From Liolophura sinensis (lineage: Eukaryota; Mollusca; Polyplacophora; Chitonida; Chitonidae), in the NCBI RefSeq assembly GCF_032854445.1, contig NC_088303.1, forward strand, positions 317,501 through 381,500: a stretch of 64,000 nt of DNA. The letters are read 5' to 3'. This document shows positions 22,801 through 30,689 of the stretch, in pieces. Made by a program: the position numbers and the translations under genes. Each line of letters begins with the position of its first letter. Position 1 is the first letter of the stretch. Below the pieces are notes generated by a model, which saw nothing but the letters and a program-made list of their open reading frames with translations, searched no databases and had not been told where the DNA came from.

Positions 22801-25800
22801 TCCTGTTCGCATTTCAGTCCACACAGTTCATCTTTGGGGGGCTTCTCATGGTGATGTTTATGTTCCAGCGTTTTTCCCTTGTGTTCGTGGTTGCGTTCAT
22901 CTCAGTGGGCCTCTTCCTGTTCACTTATCAGTCCACACAGTTCAACCTGGAGGGGTTTCTTATGGTGATCTCTGCCTCTCTGCTGTCAGGACTGCGCTGG
23001 ACATTGGCCCAAATGGTCACTCAGAAAAAGGAACTTGGTAATGTCAATGAAGGCTGTAATTGTGCTAGGTGGTACAGGCAAACACATCAAAAATTACCAT
23101 TTGTATGCAGATCCTCCTGGGATCTGAGTGATAAATTTGCTGGTTTCGGGTTTTATTGAATTTATTGAAACATTCATTTCTTTGAACCCAGTTACAGGAT
23201 TGATGTTAAATAGGAAAATAAAATACATGTAAAATGGAACACAACATAATGGACAACATTTATTGCATGAGTGTATTTAATAAATAATTAACAATACTTT
23301 TAATACTGATGCTGAATAATGTGAATATGTAAGACATTTATTTTTAAGTTTAGAAAGTTGACATTGATTTTTTCCTAAAACTGTTACTAGTGCCTAGCTT
23401 GGTGCTCAACATAGAGGTTAGAGCAAGGAAACCTGACTGGTTATCCCAGTGTCAGTATAATGTGACTGGATGGAGTGTCATATCTGGTGTCTTTGTCACG
23501 ATGCTTTGACAACACAGAATACACTGTATATGTACTCATATCTAATGACTCCTTGTCATCTTATGACATACAACATAAAACCCCAAGCATACTTGCATAT
23601 ATATAGCTGGCATTGAAGAGTAATTTAGGGATATTTTACAGGATTAAGCAACCCCCTTGACATGATCTATCACGTCCAGCCATGGATGATCCTAGGACTC
23701 TTCCCGCTCTCTGTGGGGTTTGAAGGTACGTCTGTGGTGTACAGTACAGATAATGTGTTCCCGCTCTCTGTGGGTTTTGAAGGTACGTCTGTGGTGTAGA
23801 GTACAGATAACGTATTCCCGCTCTCTCTGGGTTTTGAAGGTACGTCTGTGGTGTAGAGTACAGACAACGTATTCCCACTCTGTGGGGTTTGAAGGTACGT
23901 CTGTGGTGTAGAGTACAGGCAACGTTTTCCCGCTCTCTGTGGGGTTTGAAGGTACATCTGTGGTGTAGAGTGCAGATAATGCATTCCCGCTCCCTGTGGG
24001 TTTTTAAGCTACATCTGTGGTGTACAGATAAAGTATTCCCGCCCTGTGGGTTTTGAAGGTACTTCTGTGGTGTAGAGTACAGATAACATATTCCCGCTCC
24101 CTGTGGGTTTTGAAGGTACGTCTGTGGTGTAGAGTACAGATAACGTATTCCCGCTCTCTGTGGGTTTTGAAGGTAAGTCTGTGGTGTAGAGTACAGACAA
24201 TGTATTCCCGCTCTGTGGGGTTTGAAGGTACATCTGTGGTGTAGAGTACAGGCAACCTTTTCCCGCTCTCTGTGGGGTTTGAAGGTACATCTGTGGTGTA
24301 GAGTGCAGATAACGCATTCCCGCTCTCTGTGGGTTTTTAAGCTACATCTGTGGTGTACAGATAAAGTATTCCCGCCCTGTGGGTTTTGAAGGTACGTCTG
24401 TGGTGTAGAGTACAGATAACATATTCCCGCTCTATGGGTTTGGAAGGTACATCTGTGGTGTGCAGATAACGTATTCCCGCTCTGTGGGTTTTGAAGGTAC
24501 GTCTGGTGTACAGATAAAGTATTCCCGTTCTGTGGGTTTTGAAGGTACGTCTGTGGTGTAGAGTACAGATAACGTATTCCCACTCTCTCTGGGTTTTCAA
24601 GGTACGTCTGTGGTGTAGAGTTCATGTAACGTATTCCCACTCTCTGTGGGTTTTGAAGGTATGTCTGTGGTGTAGAGTACAGACAACGTATTCCCGCTCT
24701 GTGGGGTTTGAAGGTACGTCTGTGGTGTAGAGTACAGGCAACGTTTTCCCGCTCTCTGTGGGGTTTGAAGGTACATCAGTGGTGTAGAGTGCAGATAACG
24801 CATTCCCGCCCTGTGGGTTTTGAAGGTACGTGTGTGGTGTAGAGTACAGATAACGCATTCCCGCTCTCTCTGGGTTTTGAAAGTACGTCTGTGGTGTAGA
24901 GTACAGACAACATATTCCTGCTCTCTGTGGGTTTTGAAGGTACATCTGTGGTGTACAGATAACGTATTCCCGCTCTCTGTGGGGTTTGAAGGTACATCTG
25001 TGATGTACAGATAACGTATTCCCACTCTGTGGGTTTTGAAGGTACGTCTGTGGTGTACAGATAACGTATTCCCGCTCTGTGGGTTTTGAAGGTACGTCTG
25101 TGGTGTAGAGTGCAGATAACGCATTCCTGCTCTCTGTGGGTTTTGAAGGTACATCTGTGGTGTACAGATAACGTATTCCCACTCTCTGTGGGTTTTCAAG
25201 GTACGTCTGTGGTGTAGAGTACAGATAACGTATTCCCACTTTCTGTGGGTTTTGAAGGTACGTCTGTGGTGTAGAGTACAGACAATGTATTCCCGCTGTG
25301 TGGGGTTTGAAGGTACATCTGTGGTGTAGAGTACAGACAACGTATTCCCGCTCTCTTTGGGTTTTGAAGCTACATCTGTGGTGTGCAAATAACGTATTCT
25401 CGCTCTGTGGGTTTTGAAAGTACGTCTGTGGTGTAGAGCACAGATAACATATTCCCGCTCTGTGGGCTTTGAGGGTACGTCTGTGGTGTAGAGTGAAGAT
25501 AACGTATTCCCACTCTCTGTGGGGTTTGAAGGTACGTCTGTGATATAGAGTGCAGATAACGCATTCCCACTCTCTGTGGGTTTTGAAGGTACATCTGTCG
25601 TGTACAGATAACATATTCCCGCTCTGTGGATTTTGAAGGTACGTCTGTGGTGTAGAGTACAGACAACGTATTCCTGCTCTCTGTGGGTTTTGAAGGTACA
25701 TCTGTGGTGTACAGATAACGTATTCCTGCTCTCTTTGGGTTTTGAAAGTACGTCAGTGCTGTAGAGTAGACAACGTATTCCTGCTCTCTGTGCATTTAGA

Positions 25801-28800
25801 AGGTACATCTGTGGTGTAAAGTACAGATAACACATTCCCACTCTTTGTGGGTTTTGAAGGTACGTCTGTGGTGTAGAGTACAGATATCGTATTACTGCTC
25901 TCTGTGGGTTTTGAAGGTATGTCTATGGTGTAGAGTACAGACAACGTATTCCCACTCTTTGTGGGTTTTGAAGGCACGTCTGTGGTGTAGAGTACAGACA
26001 ACATATTCTCGCTCTCTGGGGGTTTAGAAGGTACATCTGTGGTGTAAGGTACAGATAACACATTCCCACTCTCTGAGACTTTTAAATGTACATCTGTAGT
26101 GTAGAGTACAAATAATATATTAACATTCTCTGTGACTTTTTAAGGTACATCTGTGGTGTCGATTACAAATAACATATTACGATTTTCTGTGACTTTTGAA
26201 GGTAAGACTTTGGAGTAAAGTACAAATAAGTAAGATCTACCTTCTGTTTAATAAGAATATTTCAGTCTATATTGTGTACTCTGTAATTAATGACTATTTT
26301 TGCCTCTTTTATGGACATGGTAATTGATGACTGCATTTCCGCCTATATTGTGGACACTGTAATTGATGACTGCATTTCCGCCTATATTGTGGACACTGTA
26401 ATTGATGACTGTATTTCTGCCTATATTGTGGACGCTAATTGATGACTGCATTTCCGCCTATATTGTGGACACTGTAATTGATGACTGCATTTCTGCCTAT
26501 GTTGTGGACGCTAATTTATGTCTATTTCTACCTACAATGTTTTTCCACCCATCCCCACCTACAATGTACAATGTATCTCCACCCATCCCCACCTATAATG
26601 TTTCTCCACCCATCCCCACCTACAATGTACAATGTATCTCCACCCATCCCCACCTATAATGTTTCTCCACCCATCCCCACATACAGTGCATCTCCACCCC
26701 TCTCTGTCTATTCCCACCTATCTCTACCCCTTTCCACCCATCCCCACCTGCAATGTATGTCCACCCATCCCCACCTACAATGTATGTCCACCCATCCACA
26801 GCTACAGTGTATGTCCACCCATCCACACCTACATTCTATCTCGACCCTCTCCACCCATCCACACCTACAATGTATCTTCACCCTTCTCCACATATCCCCA
26901 TCTACAATGTATCTCCACCCATCCTCGCCTACAATATATCTCTACCCCTCTCCACCCATCTTGTATCGCCACACATTCTCACGTACAATGTATCTCCACC
27001 TATCCCCACCTACAATATATCTCCACCCATCTCCACCTATAATGTATCTCCACCCATCCCCACCTACAATGTATCTCCACTCATGTCCACTAATCCCCAC
27101 CTACAATGTATCTTCACCCCTCTCCACCTATCGTCACCTACAATGTATCTCCACCCATCCCCATCTACAATGTATCTCCGCCCATCCCCACCTACAATAT
27201 ATCTCCACCCATCTCCACTCATCCCTATCTACAATGTGTCTCCACACATCCCTACCTACAATATTTCCCACCCATCCCCGCCTACAATATATCTCCACCC
27301 ATCCATACCTACATTGTATCTTTCCCCATCCCCACCTACAATGTATCTCCACCCATCCCCACCTACAATGTATCTCCACCCATCCCCACCTACAATGTAT
27401 CTCCACGCATTCCTGCCTACAATATATCTTCACCCATCTCCACCTACAATGTATCTCCACCCCTCTCCACCCAACCCCACCTACATTGTATCTCCACCCA
27501 TCCCCACCTACAATGTATCTCCACCCATCCACACCTACAATATATCTCCACCCATCCCCACCTACAATATATTTCCACCCATCCAATGTATCTCCACCCA
27601 TCTCCACCCCTCTCTCCCACGACCCTCACCAAACAGACTACAACCCTTTTCAAAATCTGCTTTCACCTCAGCCACACCTCCAGATAAGAATTCTCCATAC
27701 AGAAATACTACACAAACTGTGCAACTGGTCCACATACATGTACACTTTGCCACATAGTCTATCCATTTGTTTCCCCTTTGTTTCACAGGGTTACAAATAG
27801 TCTATGCATTTGCTTCCCCTTTGTTTCACAGAGTTACACATAGTCTATCCATTTGTTTCCCCTTGTTTCACAGGGCAATACATAATCTATCCATTTGTTT
27901 CCCCCTGTTTCACAGGGTTACACATAGTCTATCCATTTGTTTCCCCTTGTTCCACAGGGTTATACATAGTCTATCCATTTGTTTCCCCTTTGTTTCTCAG
28001 GGTTACACATAGCAACGAGTGGCGAGGTGTTTAACTATCGTGACAACGTGACATTAATTGCTAACCTGGGGCTGCTCCTGGCTGGTGCAGTGCTAGCCTT
28101 CTTCCTGGAATTCAGTGAATTCCTGCTGGTCGCTCAGACATCTAGTCTTACTCTGTCCATCTCAGGCATATTCAAGGTCAGCTTCCACTGCTAGTCACAG
28201 CATTGTTTAGGTTTTCCTCTGGTCCGTGAATAATGAAATCCTTGGAAGTCCATGTACTTGAATTTTGTTGAAAGGTTTAGAAAACCGAGAAAATGTTTGA
28301 AAGAGACATATTTGGGTGGGATAGACCCTCAAAAAATAACTGCTTTTATTGCGTCAGGAAAAAGCAGAGAGAAATAAATGTTTTGGTTTGTAAGTGAGCT
28401 CATACGTAAAGGTGCCATATAATTCATTCCTAATAAAGTTATTGTACAACGTTATTAAATGTCCAGTATGGTCGTCATAAGGGTGAAAAGTACTTCTCTG
28501 TGGTATGAAAGCAAAATTAATTAATAAAATTAATAAATATCAGTAATATTAAACAGAAAGTTAGCCAATTGGAGTATTTTTTTGTGTGAGTCTTAAAAAT
28601 GGTTCTTAAATATTTGTTTTCAGGAAATCTGTACCCTGTATCTGGCGTTTGAGTTTAATGGAGACAAGATGTCCAGTATAAATGGGATAGGGCTTGTGAT
28701 ATGTTTGCTCGGTATTGCCATCCACGTCATTATAAAAGCGGTCTATGGTGAGGGTCATTAAATTACTCGCAGTCCACGTTATTGTAATCGTGGTCTGTGA

Positions 28801-29181
28801 CGAGTGTGATTAAATTACTCAGACATTTTTATCCTTTCTCTGGGAAACCAAGGTTTTATTATGCTATTCTTGTACTTTATAACTTTCATCTTCGGCAGAT
28901 AACTCTGATAAGTTTTTAAATTTATATGAGCATGAACTTAAAATAATGATGTCTACAATAAACGCGTCTTGCCTTGTAATACTTGACTTGCAAAGTTATC
29001 CCCCATAGATGTGTAAAGTTGTCTCCCCTGTGTTGTTCCCACAACAGGACAAAACGAAAACAAAGCACGTGTGGAGCGGCTGGATGCATCCATGGAAATG
29101 TTGATAAAGAACGGTGAAGCGAACGCGGCCACTGAAGACGAAGACGAGGTGGACTTATTTAATATCAAGAACGACAGATAG
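7662..29181 (+). CDS. SLC35C2: SLC35C2-like nucleotide-sugar transporter, nine coding exons, 388 residues
   Basis: Exons are 7662-7853, 9062-9212, 13394-13457, 14140-14212, 22869-23037, 23642-23725, 28001-28176, 28624-28747 and 29048-29181. All introns are GT..AG and the phases join without a stop over 1167 nt. The product has about ten hydrophobic segments, a basic N-terminus and an acidic tail. Landmark motifs in order are [95 protein letters not shown] and IFKE, as in animal SLC35C2 (usual length about 365). These place it in the triose-phosphate translocator group of the drug-metabolite transporter superfamily. In mammals the protein sits in the ER-Golgi intermediate compartment and cis-Golgi and is linked to GDP-fucose supply for Notch fucosylation; its direct substrate is unsettled. 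The coding sequence looks intact. The introns are unusual: most hold minisatellites, at least three derived from splice junctions of this gene. Confidence 0.93.
8086..8215 (+). mobile_element. SINE family 1 fragment in intron 1
   Basis: Contains the family head and core: a diverged A-box region followed by gttgctgtgagttcatccta and gtgagtgggaaggtccgcca. The tail is missing; the element runs into a cytosine-rich tract. Confidence 0.6.
8221..8278. repeat. Cytosine homopolymer-rich tract in intron 1
   Basis: Two long C runs (8222-8234 and 8256-8274) broken by short CT-rich sequence. Homopolymer lengths here may be unreliable in the assembly. Confidence 0.85.
8312..8975. repeat. 27-bp minisatellite in intron 1, about 24 copies
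   Basis: Unit gtgagtggcatgtacagctg plus ctcgtgtct, with shorter 15-bp variants at the 5' edge (gtacgctgctcgtgt). The unit shares CATGTA..CAGCTG with the donor region of exon 1, where the order is CATGTAAGTACAGCTG; derivation from that junction by loss of four bases is possible but weak. The array is in frame with exon 2, so an open frame runs from 8414 through the array into exon 2 and stops at 9301. Confidence 0.92.
9062..9212 (+). CDS. SLC35C2: SLC35C2 exon 2 (residues 65-114)
   Basis: The acceptor tract ccctgtattttttcag ends at 9061. The exon encodes [20 protein letters not shown], the second membrane span, and then a polar loop leading to [12 protein letters not shown], conserved in SLC35C2. 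The donor at 9213 is GTGAGT and the exit phase is 1 (a single G of a glycine codon is carried forward). Confidence 0.92.
9288..9450 (+). mobile_element. SINE family 1 fragment in intron 2, core and tail
   Basis: Contains gtaagtgggaaggtcagcct, the ggtttcccctgggcc block, then tcgtataagtgaaatattct and acggcgtaaaacaccagtca, the family core and tail in forward orientation. The tRNA-like head is absent. Confidence 0.75.
9490..10985. repeat. About 32-bp minisatellite in intron 2, about 45 copies
   Basis: Unit cagtcagacaacagaattac followed by acctaccgcagc, with variants of 28-33 bp. The 3' edge is ragged, with two longer related blocks near 10855-10985 that share caatgagtatggcccc. I find no link to an exon of the gene. 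Confidence 0.9.
11130..11272 (+). mobile_element. SINE family 1 fragment in intron 2, core and tail
   Basis: Matches the family core from the ctcagcaacctgaagatggt block to aagtgaaatatttttcagta and the terminal aatcaaataaataaa. Confidence 0.75.
11545..13393. repeat. 56-bp minisatellite built from the intron 2/exon 3 boundary, about 28 decoy copies
   Basis: Each unit is about 21 nt of intron end (gtatgtgtggtgcattgaca plus g) joined to the first 35 nt of exon 3 (gtatagtcagcgccctgg, then atattgggttgtctaac). The last unit continues without interruption into exon 3 at 13394, so the array abuts the functional acceptor. Older units at 11568-12050 end in AAG/GTATGT; later ones end in AAC/GTATGT. Nearly every unit therefore shows a CAG acceptor, a 35-nt exon-like body and a GT donor. 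A non-repeat stretch at about 12058-12320 interrupts the array. Confidence 0.93.
12058..12320. other. Non-repeat insertion inside the 56-bp array
   Basis: About 260 bp with no similarity to the flanking 56-bp units; C-rich in the middle (ctctccctctcccatgctcc). It may be an insertion or a remnant of original intron sequence. No transposon ends were recognised. Confidence 0.6.
13394..13457 (+). CDS. SLC35C2: SLC35C2 exon 3 (residues 115-135)
   Basis: Encodes [20 protein letters not shown], matching the conserved SLC35C2 block around ALDxGLSNWS. The first 35 nt are identical in kind to the upstream 56-bp repeat units; the remaining 29 nt (starting tggagctgggag) exist only here, which identifies this as the working copy. 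The donor at 13458 is GTAAGT. Entry phase is 1, exit phase 2. Confidence 0.92.
13692..13838 (+). mobile_element. SINE family 1 fragment in intron 3, core and tail
   Basis: Begins at gtgggaaagcctgccagcaa and runs through cataatgctggtcgccgtcg to a tail of caatcaaataaataaataaa. The head is missing. Confidence 0.8.
14140..14212 (+). CDS. SLC35C2: SLC35C2 exon 4 (residues 136-160)
   Basis: Acceptor gtttattttgtag. The exon encodes [19 protein letters not shown], a membrane helix with the TKSS motif conserved in this transporter group, then RLEKF. The donor at 14213 is GTAAGT and the exit phase is 0. Confidence 0.93.
14213..15757. other. 5' part of intron 4, no gene seen
   Basis: AT-rich unique sequence with loosely repeated phrases around 'gctgaggtgtatctgaggta' (14450-15100). 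I see no exon candidate with transporter similarity. Confidence 0.6.
15758..17745. repeat. 52-bp minisatellite in intron 4, about 38 copies
   Basis: Unit cccttatacaccccatcttt, then acctcacactgaggtgtaca, then tgaggcgtacgt. Every unit carries a small perfect inverted repeat, ACCTCA-CAC-TGAGGT. Degenerate shortened units occur near 16600-16750 and 17340-17400, and blocks of several units recur, which suggests homogenisation. Confidence 0.93.
17826..22745. repeat. 49-bp minisatellite in intron 4, about 100 copies, 4.9 kb
   Basis: Unit gttaatctccacctgtcttc, then cctgtgtgtcattgtttctc, then tgtcttact. Two main variants alternate (tgtcttactgtt and tgcgttactggt), and the same order of rare variants recurs after about 735 bp (near 18020 and 18755), showing a higher-order structure. 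The + strand is strongly pyrimidine-rich and contains almost no AG except in the gttagtc variants. It resembles part of the decayed exon 5 copy that follows at 22755. Confidence 0.95.
22755..22860 (+). pseudogene. Decayed duplicate of SLC35C2 exon 5
   Basis: About 105 bp align to exon 5, which begins eight bases further on: ttcatggttctttttatctcagtaggc against ttcgtggttgcgttcatctcagtgggc, and a shared tcagtccacacagttca block followed by catggtgat against tatggtgat. A 4-nt length difference after the 'gtaggc' position breaks the reading frame, and no AG acceptor precedes the copy. The partial product resembles [13 protein letters not shown] of the real exon before frame is lost. It is an old, partial tandem exon duplication. 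Confidence 0.8.
22869..23037 (+). CDS. SLC35C2: SLC35C2 exon 5 (residues 161-216)
   Basis: Acceptor gtttatgttccag. It encodes a membrane span ([16 protein letters not shown]), the conserved STQFNLEGF motif and [16 protein letters not shown]. The donor at 23038 is GTAATG, weaker than the others. Entry phase 0, exit phase 1. The 5' boundary lies immediately after the decayed duplicate, whose last bases now supply the acceptor region. Confidence 0.92.
23642..23725 (+). CDS. SLC35C2: SLC35C2 exon 6 (residues 218-244)
   Basis: Acceptor gggatattttacag. It encodes [20 protein letters not shown] then PLSVGFE, corresponding to the NPxD..xHxQP loop and the start of the next span in SLC35C2. The donor at 23726 is GTACGT. 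The last 25 nt and the donor are the seed of the tandem array that fills the next 2.4 kb. Entry and exit phases are both 1. Confidence 0.92.
23701..26200. repeat. 57/51-bp minisatellite built from the exon 6/intron 6 boundary, about 40 copies
   Basis: Each unit is the 3' end of exon 6 (ttcccgctctctgtggg then tttgaag), the donor gtacgt, and about 26 nt of intron start (ctgtggtgtagagtacagat then aacgta). The first unit is the true exon end at 23701-23725. Shorter units lack the agagta block or the ctct of the exon part. Units decay towards 26100-26200. Because most lengths are multiples of three, the minus strand shows long shadow frames (up to 414 codons). Confidence 0.94.
26285..26520. repeat. 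39-bp minisatellite in intron 6, about 6 copies
   Basis: Unit tgtaattgatgactgcattt then ccgcctatattgtggacac. Some units are shortened to cgctaattgatgac at the join. Confidence 0.88.
26528..27605. repeat. 27-bp minisatellite in intron 6, about 38 copies
   Basis: Unit tctccacccatccccaccta then caatgta, strongly C-rich on the + strand. It is stop-free in several frames, so frames of 190-440 codons cross it on both strands. The largest (26478-27800) runs beyond the array but has no recognisable features. I do not call these genes. Confidence 0.93.
27752..28012. repeat. 42-44-bp repeat built from the intron 6/exon 7 boundary, about 6 copies
   Basis: Each unit is a pyrimidine tract (gtctatccatttgtttcccc then ttgtttcacag) followed by the first 11 nt of exon 7 (ggttacacata). 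The sixth unit carries the working acceptor (tttctcag) and continues into exon 7 with gcaacgagtgg. The five upstream copies are complete decoy acceptors with pyrimidine tracts as good as the real one. Confidence 0.93.
28001..28176 (+). CDS. SLC35C2: SLC35C2 exon 7 (residues 246-303)
   Basis: Encodes [14 protein letters not shown], a membrane span ([14 protein letters not shown]) and [20 protein letters not shown] then IFK, the most conserved part of the family. The acceptor ends at 28000 and is the last of six near-identical acceptors. The donor at 28177 is GTCAGC, the weakest of the gene. Entry phase 1, exit phase 0. Confidence 0.94.
28624..28747 (+). CDS. SLC35C2: SLC35C2 exon 8 (residues 304-344)
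   Basis: Acceptor tatttgttttcag. It encodes [20 protein letters not shown], completing the conserved IFKE motif across the junction, then the last membrane span ([20 protein letters not shown]). The donor at 28748 is GTGAGG. Entry phase 0, exit phase 1. Confidence 0.93.
29048..29181 (+). CDS. SLC35C2: SLC35C2 exon 9 (residues 346-388) with stop
   Basis: Acceptor tgttcccacaacag. It encodes a hydrophilic cytosolic tail ([18 protein letters not shown]) ending in an acidic stretch, [10 protein letters not shown], and a TAG stop at 29179-29181. An acidic C-terminal tail is typical of SLC35C2, so the acceptor choice is supported by content as well as phase. Confidence 0.88.
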
Positions 29182-29530
29182 CATTCCCTCATCCCTTGAA
29201 CCATGACTGGTGAATAAGAAGATTTTGGGTGCGACTGCTGTATCAACTTTTAAACTTAATTGATTTAAACTAAAGTCCATGAGGCTTAATTGATGAGGCG
29301 TGATCTGGCTATGTATCTTGCTGGTGCACAGTACATGACTGGGATGTATTTGAGACTTGGTCAATGTCATGGTCTGTACAAGTTAAGCTTTATATAACTG
29401 ACAGCTTATAATGCATTGTGTCTACATGTGTGTGTACTCAGCTGACGTTTAGGTTTCCATATTAAACTTGGGGTGGGTAATCAACTTCCTCTTACAATCA
29501 GTATTCTTATTTAAGTTTGAAAAATAAATG
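29182..29530 (+). other. SLC35C2: Probable 3' UTR of SLC35C2 with polyadenylation signals
   Basis: Follows the stop without any further ORF. An AATAAA lies at 29523-29528 and an ATTAAA at 29461-29466; either could define the end of the message. The cleavage site cannot be fixed from sequence alone. Confidence 0.6.
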
Positions 29531-30222
29531 CTGTCAGTAAATATTTTTCATAACATTCCAATTTACAAGAAAATATGCTAAATTTTATAGTGTTCATTTT
29601 TTTTATTTTAGAGCATTCAACGGAACTGGATCATACATTTATTACTGTGCTCCCAGTTAGGGAATTCCTCATCGTATATAGAAGTAGTTCATGTGTACTT
29701 GAAAAAGAATTGCGAAACCTCTTCTATTGCATGTGTGTAAGGAACTCTTACGTCATAGTGTGAAATATGGGTGCCTGGCGGAGCGTGAAATATGCGCGCC
29801 TGGCGGAGTGTGGAATATGCGCGCCAGGCAGTCATTTCACATTCCTCTATGTGATTACTTAAGATGTGGCATAAGCATTGGTACCATAGGGGGATATTTG
29901 TTTGTTTTTTATCTTCCAGTCATTAGAACACACTGTGATTAACATTTTAATTAAAATAGATACTAGCGAAATACATGTATATTAAATATCCGATTCTTAC
30001 GTATTATTCTGTTTTCCTCTTTTTTTTTCTTTTTGTTTTTCCATTTTCAAGTTTGCTCAAATTTTTAAATATCTTGTTATTCTCCACTTGTCTGCTGCAT
30101 TTCTGCACCACCCCCTTCTCTACACGCGCATACTTGGGCCTTGGCTTATTTATGAAAACTGAGTAATCTGTTGTTTCTTGTGTATTAAACACATTAGCCG
30201 TACATGATCGTTTGCTTTTTGC
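29530..30222. other. AT-rich intergenic sequence, no gene seen
   Basis: Contains three short direct repeats of about 27 bp at 29758-29830 (tgtgaaatatgcgcgcctgg-type units) in otherwise unique, pyrimidine-rich DNA. Confidence 0.5.
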
Positions 30223-30251
30223 GACAGTTTTGGTACAACCGTCATGCTTGC

Positions 30252-30600
30252 CTACACTTGATCTGTACTTTTCTGTGTTGATTTCGTGGTCGAGATTAGG
30301 ATCTCGGTCCTCCTTCCGGACTTCAAAAAGGCCTTGGCAAATGAGGGAGTGTTCTCAACTTCATCATAACCGTAAGACACACGAGATGCAGGTTCTTGGG
30401 ATGGGAATTTGTCGATTTTGCCCACTGTCACGGCCTTGTGGACAATGTAAGTGGGCAACGACGCTGGTAGGGCGGTTTGCGCGGTCCACCAGTCTTTGAA
30501 TAACACATGTTTTCCACCAGTACGGCGTGCAAGTCTGTACCTCAAAGTTTGACAGTAACTTCCCAAAGGTAGGTGATGAACTTCGGCGCTCTGGTTTCCT
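30252..30600 (-). CDS. Unrecognised open frame, possible exon or gene remnant
   Basis: The minus strand is open for about 100 codons without repeat structure, including GKHVLFKDWWTAQTALPASL and SRVSYGYDEVENTPSFAKAF. Composition is varied and protein-like, more balanced than the satellite frames around it. I do not recognise a family, see no catalytic motif and cannot fix a start; a stop follows after KSTDQV. It may be a real exon, a retroposed fragment or chance. No supporting splice sites were assigned. Confidence 0.25.
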
Positions 30601-30689
30601 CCATGCGTACATACAACGGATCACCATCGTATGTGTGAAAAACCCGCAGTATACGGCAATAGCAAACAACCAATAGTTCAGTCACTCCA

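Noticed and set aside
22742-22868. Functional alternative exon 5
   Set aside because: The duplicate lacks an AG acceptor at its start and carries a 4-nt length difference that breaks the frame, so I treat it as decayed.
23636-25841. Long minus-strand frames of 334, 359 and 414 codons across the intron 6 array
   Set aside because: They exist because the unit is mostly 57, 54 or 51 bp. Several overlapping frames are open together, and the array derives from exon 6 on the other strand.
26478-27800. 440-codon + strand frame
   Set aside because: Low-complexity translation of the C-rich 27-bp array in intron 6. The other frames and the minus strand are equally open.
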